From the NCBI GenBank assembly GCA_036502965.1, contig DASXXT010000295.1, positions 1 through 17,255 on the forward strand: a stretch of DNA of 17,255 bases, written 5' to 3'. Positions 6,711 to 15,104 of the stretch are shown piece by piece. This stretch comes from Roseiarcus sp036502965 (GTDB lineage: Bacteria > Pseudomonadota > Alphaproteobacteria > Rhizobiales > Beijerinckiaceae). A program made the position numbers and the translations under genes. The notes under the pieces are model-generated. The model saw nothing but the letters and a program-made list of their open reading frames with translations. It ran no database searches and had not been told where the DNA came from. The number at the start of each line of letters is the position of its first letter. Positions within the stretch are counted from its first letter, which is position 1.

Positions 6711-7619
6711 CTATGCCATCGAATCAGCCTTGGCCGCGGCCGGCTCGTCCCGGTCGACTTCCGGCCTGATCACCGGACGGGCGAGATAGGCTGCGAGCCG
6801 GGTCGCAAAGGCGCTCGGCGTTTCGGCGAACAGCCGCTCGAACTCGACATTTGCGCGTCGCTTGAGCTTTTTCTGCTTCGACGCCGCGCGGGCGCTGAGG
6901 TCCTCCAGCGCCTGCGGCAGCAACTCGCCGTGTTCCGCTGCGAATTTTTCCAGCACATGCAGATCGTTGAAGTCGCCAAGCGCCTCGCGAAGATCGTTCA
7001 ATGCTTCCGCTTGTGCGTTCAGCGCTTCCGGCCAGGCGCAGGAGAGGAGCGCGAGCTGGTAGCGCAGATCGACGACGCGGGCGCGAAACGCATGCAGCGC
7101 GACTGGGTCGTCACTGTCGAAAGCCAGGCGCCCCCGCCGTTGCGCCTGGCGGTAGGTGCGCGCGACCGCGGCGACAATCTTCTCGGTCCCGACATCGCTC
7201 AAGTGCCATCCCTCGACGCGCCTGACGATCGCGTTGAACCGCGCGCGCGGCTCGCTGGCGGAAAGGCCGCGACGGGCGCGCTGAGCGGCCTCTCGCTCGC
7301 GCGCAATCGCCGACATCAGCGGTTCGGATAGCTGGGGCGGGGGCTCGAGACGCTTCAGGCGCAGCGCCATCACGTCGAGATCACGCGCTCGGCCGATCTG
7401 CCGGCGCGTCGCCGCCAGCGCCGCAATCGTCACCCGAGCCGGCTCGCCGACGCAGTGGAGAAAGAGCCGCGCGATCGCGCGCGCTTCTTTGAGGGTCTTG
7501 CGCACGTCATGGACCCGCTTCGGCGCCTCTTCGCCGGGACCAGGAAACTGCGCCGCCGCGGCGCCCACCGACCGGACGAGCGCGGCGCGGCAATATTGCG
7601 CCCAGGCGTCAGCGTGCAT
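6711..7619 (-). CDS. CHAD domain protein
   Basis: A 302-residue cytoplasmic protein made of one CHAD domain, the conserved histidine alpha-helical domain that binds polyphosphate and locates such proteins to polyphosphate granules. The two CHAD half-repeats are recognisable: VHDVRKTLKEARAIARLF (36-53), and LHAFRARVVDLRYQLALL plus ALGDFNDLHVL in the second half, with Arg/Lys-rich helices between. No CYTH triphosphatase domain is fused, unlike many relatives. The start at 7619 lies only 3 nt beyond the stop of the acyl-CoA synthetase, so it is read from the same transcript and probably translationally coupled. The functional link between the two is not evident. The C-terminus (about 285-302) is a charged Asp/Lys/Ala tail. 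Confidence 0.85.
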   Translation of the reverse strand: MHADAWAQYCRAALVRSVGAAAAQFPGPGEEAPKRVHDVRKTLKEARAIARLFLHCVGEPARVTIAALAATRRQIGRARDLDVMALRLKRLEPPPQLSEPLMSAIAREREAAQRARRGLSASEPRARFNAIVRRVEGWHLSDVGTEKIVAAVARTYRQAQRRGRLAFDSDDPVALHAFRARVVDLRYQLALLSCAWPEALNAQAEALNDLREALGDFNDLHVLEKFAAEHGELLPQALEDLSARAASKQKKLKRRANVEFERLFAETPSAFATRLAAYLARPVIRPEVDRDEPAAAKADSMA

Positions 7620-7622
7620 GAG

Positions 7623-9266
7623 CTAGGCTTGCTCCGCCTCGATCAGTTTAGCGCGCTCGCGCAGCGCGAACTTCTGCACCTTGCCGGTCGAAGTCTTGGG
7701 GATTTCGGCGAAGACGACATGGCGCGGGCACTTGTAGCGCGCAAGCCGGGCCCGGCACCATTCGATGAGCTCCTCGGCGGTCGCGCTATACCCGGGCTTC
7801 ATCTCAATGAAAGCGCACGGCGTCTCGCCCCATTTCTGGTCCGGCCGCGCCACCACCGCCGCGAGCTGGACGCCCGGGTGCTCGAACAAAGCGTCCTCGA
7901 CCTCGATCGATGAAATGTTCTCGCCGCCGGAAATGATGATGTCCTTCGACCTGTCCCGCAGCTGCACATAGCCGTCCTTGTGCTTGACGCCAAGGTCGCC
8001 CGAATGGAACCAGCCGCCGGCCAGGGCCTTCTCTGTCGCGGCCTTGTTCTTGAGGTAGCCCTTCATCACCACATTGCCGCGGAACATCACTTCGCCCATC
8101 GTTTGTCCGTCGGCCGGCGTGGGCTGCATCGACTCCGGGTCCATGACGTCAAGCGCCTCGAGCGCGTGATAACGAACGCCCTGACGGGCCTTGAGATGCG
8201 CTTGGGCGTCGGCGTCGAGGGTCTTCCACTCGTCCTTCCAGTCGTTGACCACCGCGGGTCCGTAGACTTCCGTCAGGCCATAGAGATGGGTCACCTCGAA
8301 GCCGGCCTCGCCCATCGCCTTGAGCACGGCGGCGGGCGGCGGGGCGGCGGCGGTGAAGAAGCGCACGAGGTGCGGCAGCGGCCGCTTCTCGTCGTCGCGC
8401 GCGTTGAGCAGGATCGACATGACGATCGGCGCCCCGCACATGTGGGTCACCTTGTGCTCGGCGATGAGGTCGAAGATCGGCTTGGCGCGCACCTGGCGCA
8501 AACAGACATGCACGCCCGCCTTCACGCTGACCGACCAGGGGAAGCACCAGCCATTGCAATGGAACATCGGCAGCGTCCAGAGGTAGACCGGATGGCGGCC
8601 GACGTCGGCGGTGAGGATGTTGCCGGCGGCGAGCAGATTGGCGCCGCGGTGGTGATAGACGACCCCCTTGGGATCGCCGGTCGTGCCCGAGGTGTAGTTG
8701 AGCGCAATCGCATCCCATTCATCGCCTGGCGCTGCGCGCTGGTAAGCCTCGTCGCCCTCGACGATCAGCGCCTCGTAGTCGAGGCCGCCCAGCGGTTCGC
8801 GGGCGCCGTCGTACTCTGGATCGTCGTACTCGATGACCAGCGGCCGGGCCTTGGCCCGGTTCAGCGCCGCGCCGATGAGGGCGGAGAATTCACGGTCGAC
8901 TATCAGCGCCTTGGCCTCGCCGTGATCAAGCATGAAGGCGATCGAAGCCGGGTCGAGGCGCGTGTTGAGCGCGTTGAGCACAGCGCCGCACATCGGCACA
9001 CCATAGTGACATTCGAGCATTGCGGGAGTGTTGGCGAGCATGACCGCGACCGTATCGCCGCGAGCGAAGCCTCGCTTGGCGAGCGCGGAGGCGAGCCTCT
9101 TCGTTCGCCCGTGGAACTCGCGATAGCTGCGACGCAGGGTCCCGTGAGCGATCGCCAGCCGATCCGGAAAGACCGCGGCTGAGCGCTCAAGGAAGGTCAG
9201 CGGCGTTAGCGGCTGAAAATTGGCCGGATTGCGATCGAGATCGCGATCATAGGGCGAAAGGGACAT
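7623..9266 (-). CDS. Medium/long-chain acyl-CoA synthetase (DmdB-like AMP-forming ligase)
   Basis: Activates a carboxylic acid to its CoA thioester via an acyl-adenylate, using ATP and CoA. The 547-residue protein has all adenylating-superfamily motifs: P-loop YTSGTTGDPKG (191-201), LPMFHCNGW (232-240), LYGLTEVYGP (328-337), WFHSGDLG (419-426), LRDRSKDIIISGGENISS (436-453) and the C-terminal catalytic Lys529 in PKTSTGKVQKF. The MFHCNGWCFPW segment and overall pattern fit the group containing methylmercaptopropionate-CoA ligase DmdB and medium/long-chain fatty acyl ligases; the substrate cannot be fixed from sequence. ATG 9266 has GGGAG (9280-9276) 9 nt upstream and begins MSLSPYDRDLDRNPANFQPL, usual for this group; the frame is open to 9671 but that part overlaps gtrA. 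It lies between gtrA and the CHAD gene, all on the minus strand. Confidence 0.9.
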   Translation of the reverse strand: MSLSPYDRDLDRNPANFQPLTPLTFLERSAAVFPDRLAIAHGTLRRSYREFHGRTKRLASALAKRGFARGDTVAVMLANTPAMLECHYGVPMCGAVLNALNTRLDPASIAFMLDHGEAKALIVDREFSALIGAALNRAKARPLVIEYDDPEYDGAREPLGGLDYEALIVEGDEAYQRAAPGDEWDAIALNYTSGTTGDPKGVVYHHRGANLLAAGNILTADVGRHPVYLWTLPMFHCNGWCFPWSVSVKAGVHVCLRQVRAKPIFDLIAEHKVTHMCGAPIVMSILLNARDDEKRPLPHLVRFFTAAAPPPAAVLKAMGEAGFEVTHLYGLTEVYGPAVVNDWKDEWKTLDADAQAHLKARQGVRYHALEALDVMDPESMQPTPADGQTMGEVMFRGNVVMKGYLKNKAATEKALAGGWFHSGDLGVKHKDGYVQLRDRSKDIIISGGENISSIEVEDALFEHPGVQLAAVVARPDQKWGETPCAFIEMKPGYSATAEELIEWCRARLARYKCPRHVVFAEIPKTSTGKVQKFALRERAKLIEAEQA

Positions 9267-9342
9267 CAAGCGGAGCTCCCACGGCGCTTCGACGCAATCA
9301 TAGCGCGCCAAAGCCCGCTTTGGGCGAGAGAATCGACAATCC

Positions 9343-9780
9343 TCACGATCGAAAGGCGAAGAACCGAAAGCCGACAAAGGTGAGAACCATGGCCACCCCG
9401 CTGCCGGCGGCGATGAACAGCGGCAGGATCGCCGGCGTGACGGCGGTCCCGATGCGGGGGGCCAAAAAAACGCAGGCCGAATAGACGGCATAGTTGACCG
9501 AGAGCCCCGCCGACGCGACCAGCCAATAACGCACGAAGGAGCTGGCCAGCGGCGCGCGCGCATGGCGGAAGGTAATCGACCGGTTGAGGGCGAAATTGAC
9601 CAACGTTGCGAGGATGAAGCCCGGCGGCCGGGCGAATTCTGGCGACAGCCCGAGGTATTTGGCGCAGACATAGGTGATCGTCGCGTCGACGAAATAGCCG
9701 ATGACGCCGATCGCCGCGAAGGCGGGAACTTGCTCGGCGATGCGCCCGTGGGCGGGGGCGGCCGGCTTGACTGCGCTCAT
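9343..9780 (-). CDS. GtrA-like small membrane protein
   Basis: A 145-residue integral membrane protein of the GtrA/DPMS1 family, with four hydrophobic helices at about 18-40, 47-66, 85-108 and 117-140. Relatives help move lipid-linked sugars across the inner membrane for O-antigen or other surface glycans. The motif FVDATITYVCAKYLG and the segment FILATLVNFALNRSITFRH in the middle (the family's NF..NR.(F/W)TF pattern) support the call. ATG 9780 is preceded by GGAG at 5 nt. The acyl-CoA synthetase starts 76 bp downstream on the same strand. No glycosyltransferase partner is next to it. The 215-bp gap to the divergent prpE-like gene (9781-9995) must carry both promoters, but I cannot pick clear boxes. 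Confidence 0.85.
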   Translation of the reverse strand: MSAVKPAAPAHGRIAEQVPAFAAIGVIGYFVDATITYVCAKYLGLSPEFARPPGFILATLVNFALNRSITFRHARAPLASSFVRYWLVASAGLSVNYAVYSACVFLAPRIGTAVTPAILPLFIAAGSGVAMVLTFVGFRFFAFRS

Positions 9781-9995
9781 TGGCGCTCCGTTCGGATTGG
9801 ATTTCGGAGCGGATATGCGCCTTGGCCCAAAACCGTCCCCTTGCCCGACATCCGTCCTCAATCCTGGTGCGCCGGCCGACAGGGTTGCGAGCCCAGCGCC
9901 TGCCCCGCGCTGACGTTGCGTTCCGACACCCCAGGCGCGACAGTTCGTGCGCAATTAAAGGCGCGCCGGAGTTCGGCGGCGAAGGGAGCGAAACG

Positions 9996-11897
9996 ATGAC
10001 CCGCGGCTATCGGCAGACCTATGATCGCTGGCGCGCAGATCCGCAAGGCTTCTGGGCGGAGGCGGCGCGCGAGATCGCGTGGATAACGCCGCCGGGGCGC
10101 ATTTTTGACCCCGAGACCGGTGTCTACGGCCGCTGGTTCCCCGACGCGCGCTGTAACGCCTGCTTCAACGCGCTCGACCGGCATGTCGAAGCGGGTCGCG
10201 GCGGTAAGATCGCGCTCTATTACGACAGCCCGGTCACTGCGACGAAGCGCGCCATCACCTATCGGGAGCTGCTCGACGAGACAGCGACGCTTGCCGCCGT
10301 GCTCCATGAACTCGGGGTCGCGGCGGGCGATCGAGTCTTGATCTACATGCCCATGATTCCCGAGGCGATCGTCGCCATGCTCGCGTCAGCGCGCATCGGC
10401 GCCGTGCATTCGGTGGTCTTCGGCGGCTTCGCCGCCGAGGAGCTGGCGACTCGCATCGACGACGCCGAGCCGAAGGTGGTTCTGACCGCGAGCTGCGGCG
10501 TCGAGCCAGGCCGGATCGTCGAGTACAAGCCGCTGCTCGATCTTGCGATCTCTCTCGCCAGACACAAGCCAATCTCGTGCGTCGTCTACCAGCGCCCGCA
10601 GATCAACGCGGACATGAACGAGGCCCGCGACCGCGACTGGACCATGCTTGTCGACGCCGCCAGAATGGCGGGCAAGAGAGCTCCTTGCGCCGGCCTCGCG
10701 GCCACGGATCCGCTCTACATCCTCTATACCTCCGGCACCACCGGCGCGCCGAAGGGTGTTGTGCGCGACATTGGCGGCTATCTGGTTGCGCTGAAATGGT
10801 CGATGTCGGCGATCTATGACGTTAAGCCCGGTGAGACATTTTGGACCGGCTCCGACATCGGTTGGGTCGTGGGCCATTCCTACATCGTCTACGGGCCGCT
10901 GCTGCAAGGCTGCGCCAGCATCCTGTACGAGGGCAAGCCGATCGGAACGCCGGACGCCGGCGCATATTGGCGGGTGATCGAGGATTATAAGGTCGCCGCG
11001 TTCTTCACCGCGCCGACAGGCTTGCGCGCCGTGCGCAAGGAGGACCCGCAGGCCAAGCTCATCAAAAGCTACGACATCACGTCGATGCGGACGTTGTTCC
11101 TTGCCGGCGAGCGAGCCGACCCCGACACGGTCGCGTGGGCCCAGAAGGTTTTGGGCGTCCCGGTCGTCGATCACTGGTGGCAGACCGAGACCGGCTGGCC
11201 GATCGCCGCCAATCCGGTCGGCTTGGGTATTCTGCCAATCAAGCTTGGGTCGCCAAGCGTGCCGATGCCGGGCTACGATGTTCACGTCGTAGATGACGCG
11301 GCGAAGCCCCTGCCGGCCGGGACGATGGGTTCGCTCGTCCTCAAGCTGCCGCTGCCGCCTGGGTGTCTGCCGACGCTCTACCGCCAGGACGAGCGCATGC
11401 GCGAGAGTTATCTCAACGAGTTCCCCGGCTATTACAAAACCGCCGACGCCGGCTTCATCGACGAGGACGGGTATCTCACCATCCTCGGGCGGACCGACGA
11501 CATCATCAACGTCGCCGGCCATCGCTTGTCGACCGGCGGCATGGAGGAAGTCGTCGCCTCGCATCCGGATGTCGCCGAATGCGCCGTGCTCGGCGTCAAG
11601 GACGAGGTCAAAGGCGAGACTCCGTGCGGGTTCCTGGTGTTGAAGGCCGGCGTCAATAGGCCGCCTGAGGAGATCGAGACCGAGGTTGTCAAGCTGGTGC
11701 GCGAAAGAATTGGCCCAGTCGCCGCGTTTAAGACGGCGATCGTCGTGCCCCGCCTGCCAAAGACCCGCTCAGGCAAGATCCTGCGGGGCACGATGAAGAA
11801 GATCGCCGATCATGACCCCTGGTCGACCCCGGCGACGATAGAGGATCCGAAGGCGCTGGACGAGATCAAAGAGGCGCTGGACAAGCGGGCGCGTTAG
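9996..11897 (+). CDS. prpE: Propionyl-CoA synthetase-like short-chain acyl-CoA ligase
   Basis: AMP-forming ligase of 633 residues, expected to convert propionate (or another short acid) with ATP and CoA into the acyl-CoA. The N-terminal ACS-type region is followed by P-loop YTSGTTGAPKGVVRD (244-258), where VVRD rather than VLHT is a PrpE feature, then SDIGWVVGHSYIVYGPLLQG (286-305), HWWQTETGWPIA (393-404), GRTDDIINVAGHRLSTGGME (498-517) and catalytic Lys594 in PKTRSGKILRGTM. The HWWQTETGW and GHRLSTGGME variants also separate it from acetyl-CoA synthetase. Length matches PrpE (about 630). ATG 9996 has AGGGAG near 9983-9988; the open frame upstream to 9780 is not convincing. No methylcitrate-cycle genes follow, so propionyl-CoA may feed another route. 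An acetyl/propionyl broad enzyme is the alternative. Confidence 0.88.
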   Translation: MTRGYRQTYDRWRADPQGFWAEAAREIAWITPPGRIFDPETGVYGRWFPDARCNACFNALDRHVEAGRGGKIALYYDSPVTATKRAITYRELLDETATLAAVLHELGVAAGDRVLIYMPMIPEAIVAMLASARIGAVHSVVFGGFAAEELATRIDDAEPKVVLTASCGVEPGRIVEYKPLLDLAISLARHKPISCVVYQRPQINADMNEARDRDWTMLVDAARMAGKRAPCAGLAATDPLYILYTSGTTGAPKGVVRDIGGYLVALKWSMSAIYDVKPGETFWTGSDIGWVVGHSYIVYGPLLQGCASILYEGKPIGTPDAGAYWRVIEDYKVAAFFTAPTGLRAVRKEDPQAKLIKSYDITSMRTLFLAGERADPDTVAWAQKVLGVPVVDHWWQTETGWPIAANPVGLGILPIKLGSPSVPMPGYDVHVVDDAAKPLPAGTMGSLVLKLPLPPGCLPTLYRQDERMRESYLNEFPGYYKTADAGFIDEDGYLTILGRTDDIINVAGHRLSTGGMEEVVASHPDVAECAVLGVKDEVKGETPCGFLVLKAGVNRPPEEIETEVVKLVRERIGPVAAFKTAIVVPRLPKTRSGKILRGTMKKIADHDPWSTPATIEDPKALDEIKEALDKRAR

Positions 11898-12019
11898 CGC
11901 ACACGTTGGATCACTCAAGGAAACGCAGCGCAGGCGCAGCTCCGAGTCCGTTTTGAGCGATTCCAGTGGGTTGCGACGCCATTTCCGAGTCAGTCGGCCT
12001 TTGCAATTGAAGTCGCAGC

Positions 12020-13487
12020 TTAGTGAACTGTCTTGTCGTTGGACAGGATTTGCCAATCAGGCTTCGCTTCCTCCTCACCCTTGGTGCGCGTCTTTGCGGG
12101 AGTTAGCGCCTCCAAATCTTCCACAATCCGGCGATTAAATTCTCGCTCAAAGGTCTCCACAAACGCAGGATCTGAACGAACTTTCTCGAACACGGGCCAG
12201 TCTTGAAAGTTATCGATTTTTAAGTGCCCCGCAGCGACTGCGGGCTTCATCAAGCGAATCACGGTTTGAACATCATCCCGCACTGCTGCAACGCAAACCA
12301 AGAAACCATCAGTTACTGCACTCCAATCTTCACTGGATAGAATCTTCTCTGCTTCATCCTTATTGCCTCTGAGTTTCTCAGAGTTCTCTAGTTTGACAAC
12401 CATTCTTTTCCTGGTTGCCTCATCTCCATGCTTTTTCATCTCATAAAGTCCAAATCGAAGAAGGGTGCTTGCCTCATTGTACATTCTTCGTAATATGAGC
12501 CTATATGATATTTCGTTAAGCTCCACATCAGCGTTTTTTATTTCATTGGGGGATAATTTTCTCCATATAACCTGCGTAAGTTTTAATAACCTGCGTAAGT
12601 TTTATCCCCAACTCTAGTATAACATAAACAGCTCTCTCATAGTATTCCGGCGTAATTTCCAACCGCGTCCCTAAGACAATTTGTTTTATGTCGACTCCAT
12701 GTTGTTTGCAAACAGCAAGATATTGTGTTGAGACTACCACATCGTTGTGCGATAGGAGGTTTCGTCTTTCGCACAACTCAATGAAATCGGGCCATATTTA
12801 AGGTCCTTTCGCAGAGGAGTGTCTAGCTTCTTTTCTAGCCAGTCAATTTGCTGAGAATGATTATCACGAAGTACCGATTCAACCTCCTTTTCGATTATTC
12901 GCTCTCTTGCGGCTTCGACCGAGCCGATTTCTATCAGGTCTTTGAAGGAGATGTTGCGTTCAGACGACGAAAGCAGCTCGGGGCGCACGAGAAATATACA
13001 TCGGATCAAATTAGATAAAAACACGTCATATGCGCTTACCAATCCGATAATAAACAAGCTATGCATAGTATTAATTCCGAATGCGACGGCGCTTGAGGCT
13101 TTGATTTTTTGAACAAGTGAGGAGACGTGTCTAAATCTACACTATATAATTCGAATTTACCAGAATCTAACCTTTCTCCATGATTCGCGACGAATTGACG
13201 AATGTTTCTGTCATCAACTATTCTTAGAGTGATTGGGAGATGATACATAATGAATGCCACCGTTTCTTCGAACGTATTGATCGAATTTTCGAAGTATTTT
13301 GCAACTATCAAAAAATAATCGAGCTCATCAATCTTCGTTGTTAATCTCAGGTTCAACTACATCTATTTTTTTCTGCTTTCCATTCATCTACAGTAGATCT
13401 ACTTGCAGAAATTATCATCTATTCCATTATCTTCAATTTGCTATCCATTTTGAATTTAACGTAGAGGTGTTTCCTGCTGTCTTCCAT
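12020..13487 (-). pseudogene. Multiply frameshifted gene with HEPN-like motif, in a low-GC stretch
   Basis: Reading pieces in succession on the minus strand rebuilds one protein of about 480 residues. Pieces: ATG 13487 to TAG 13421-13419; then IISASRSTVDEWKAEK; a run of seven A (13372-13366) with a shift into IDVVEPE; another shift to KIDELDYFLIVAKYF; a one-base loss near 13130 giving FRHVSSLVQKI, then INTMHSLFIIGLVSAYDVFL; a one-base loss near 12790 giving KYGP-DFIELCERRNLLSHND; and a +19 tandem duplication (12567-12604), after which the frame runs ELNEISYRLILRRMYNEAS to TAA 12022-12020. RNLLSH matches the R-x4-H motif of HEPN domains, many of which are RNases in toxin or defence systems. 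The last third is helical and charged. The three downstream lesions are well supported; the N-terminal ones less so. Candidate ribosome site AAAGAGG lies before 13487. I do not recognise a named family. Confidence 0.7.
12567..12604. repeat. Perfect 19-bp tandem duplication
   Basis: ATAACCTGCGTAAGTTTTA occurs twice back to back, at 12567-12585 and 12586-12604, with no mismatch. Removing one copy joins the two minus-strand reading frames on either side into KLTQVIWRKLSPNEIKNAD, so the duplication is the cause of that frameshift. Confidence 0.95.
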
Positions 13488-13763
13488 CCCAGAGCCCTCT
13501 TTCCTGCTGCTTTAGTTCAACTCTTATCTAATAGTTGCAATTTGCTCCGTCGTCATGGCAATCAAGCTGCGAGTCGCGTTCGACCATAGACGAACCAACG
13601 AATTCGATTTTGCGCTCTTCGAGACACAGCTAACATCCTTTTTTTGTCCCTTTTTCCCCGACTCGCAAGGCGCGCGGCGGCGCCTTATATGTCGCCGGAC
13701 CGTCATGATTGCGCCGCGCTGCGGCCGGTTGCGGCGGCGCCCGCCAACTTCGATCGGACCACG
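13488..13763. other. Intergenic region upstream of the M16 operon
   Basis: No gene is supported. Base composition changes here from the low-GC stretch to typical GC-rich sequence between about 13540 and 13665. A T-rich run (about 13638-13655) precedes a 7-bp hairpin, AAGGCGC / GCGCCTT (13667-13673, 13680-13686), with a GCGGCG loop; no T run follows it on either strand, so it is not a standard terminator. It may lie in the leader of the M16 transcript. Confidence 0.5.
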
Positions 13764-15059
13764 ATGACGTCTACAACTCCCTCCGCGCCGCAGGTCGCAA
13801 GTTTCACTCTTGCGAACGGCCTCGACGTCGTGGTCATTCCCGATCATCGTGCGCCGGTCGTCACCCACATGGTCTGGTACCGTAACGGCGCGGCCGACGA
13901 TCCGCTGGGCAAATCCGGCATCGCCCATTTCCTCGAACACCTGATGTTCAAAGGCACGAAGCGCCATCCCAAGGGCGAGTTTTCCGAATTCATTTCCGAG
14001 GTCGGCGGGATGGAGAACGCCTTCACCGGCAATGATTTCACCGCCTATTTCCAGCAGATCGCCAAGCAGCATCTCAAGGCCTGCATGGCGTTCGAAGCCG
14101 ACCGCATGACCGGTTTGACCCTGACCGATGACATTGTGGCGCCTGAGCGCGACGTGGTGCTCGAGGAGCGCCGCATGCATTGCGACAGCGATCCTGGTGC
14201 GCAACTCGGCGAAGCGGTGCAGGCGGCGCTGTTCACGCATCATCCTTACGGGATCCCCGTTATCGGTTGGGGGCACGAGATCGAGGCCCTGAAACGCGAG
14301 GATGCGCTCGCCTATTACCGACGTTTCTATACGCCCGAGAACGCCATTCTGGTGGTGGCGGGTGACGTCGAACCGGACGAAGCGCGCGCGCTGGCCGAGG
14401 AGACTTATGGCAAAATCAAGCCGCGCGGGGCGAAGCCCGAGCGTGTGCGCCCGATCGAGCCGCCGACGGTCGCCAATCGGTTGGTGACGGTCGCTGACGA
14501 CAAGGTCGAGCAGCCGGGGTGGCAGCGGCATTATCTCGCGCCGTCGGCGCGCACCGCGCCCGAGGGCGAAGCGGAAGCGCTCGAATTGCTCGCCCATCTG
14601 TTGGGCGGAGGGCAGACCAGCTTTCTCTATCGAACGCTGGTTATGGAGGAGCGGGTCGCTGTCTCCGCCTGGGCCTACTATCATGGCTCGGCGGTTGACC
14701 AGAGCCGGTTCATCGTCAACATGACGCCTGCGCCGGGCGTATCGCTCGAAATGCTCGACAAGGCGTTTGACCGGACGCTAGCGAGGTTCGTGCAGGACGG
14801 GGTTGAGGGTGGCGATCTGGAGCGCGCAAAGACCCGCATGGTCGCCGACGCCATTTATGCGCGCGACAGCCAATCGGACCTCGCGCGCTGGTACGGCTCG
14901 TCGCTGGCGATCGGCCAGACCTTGCGCGACGTTGAGGAATGGCCGGCGAGGATCGAACGCGTCAGCGCCGAAGATGTAATTGGGGCGGCGCGCCGCTGGC
15001 TCGATCATAAGCCGGCGGTGACTGGATACCTCATGCCTCTGATCGACGAGGCGGCTTAG
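13764..15059 (+). CDS. M16 family zinc peptidase, catalytic subunit
   Basis: Metallopeptidase of the M16B (mitochondrial-processing-peptidase-like) family, 431 residues. The inverted zinc motif is intact: HFLEH with His55, Glu58 and His59, and the third ligand is Glu135 or Glu136 in ERDVVLEERRM, at the usual spacing of about 76. The C-terminal half lacks the R-G-L-A-Y motif (RVAVSAWAYYH stands in the corresponding place), so this chain supplies zinc but not the substrate-binding Arg/Tyr pair. ATG 13764 gives the normal family start (IASFTLANGL-like, here VASFTLANGLDVVVIPDHRA); an in-frame ATG at 13689 would add 25 residues of low-complexity sequence. Ribosome site is weak. No signal peptide is visible from 13764, so location is uncertain. 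The partner subunit starts 45 nt downstream. Confidence 0.92.
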   Translation: MTSTTPSAPQVASFTLANGLDVVVIPDHRAPVVTHMVWYRNGAADDPLGKSGIAHFLEHLMFKGTKRHPKGEFSEFISEVGGMENAFTGNDFTAYFQQIAKQHLKACMAFEADRMTGLTLTDDIVAPERDVVLEERRMHCDSDPGAQLGEAVQAALFTHHPYGIPVIGWGHEIEALKREDALAYYRRFYTPENAILVVAGDVEPDEARALAEETYGKIKPRGAKPERVRPIEPPTVANRLVTVADDKVEQPGWQRHYLAPSARTAPEGEAEALELLAHLLGGGQTSFLYRTLVMEERVAVSAWAYYHGSAVDQSRFIVNMTPAPGVSLEMLDKAFDRTLARFVQDGVEGGDLERAKTRMVADAIYARDSQSDLARWYGSSLAIGQTLRDVEEWPARIERVSAEDVIGAARRWLDHKPAVTGYLMPLIDEAA

Positions 15060-15104
15060 GAGCCGCAATCTCCCTGCTCCCGCGAGAGCCAAAAAGACAA
15101 ACCC

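Noticed and set aside
9267..9671. N-terminal extension of the acyl-CoA synthetase frame
   Set aside because: The extension overlaps gtrA and has no homology; ATG 9266 has a good ribosome site and the family's usual start.
11898..12019. Possible dispersed intergenic repeat (around TTTTGAGCGATTCCAGTGG) after the prpE-like gene
   Set aside because: Its look suggests a repeat seen in related genomes, but there is no second copy in this window to support the call.
13524..14684. Minus-strand ORF of 386 codons opposite the first M16 gene
   Set aside because: Antisense of a conserved zinc peptidase; composition is typical of a GC-rich shadow frame.
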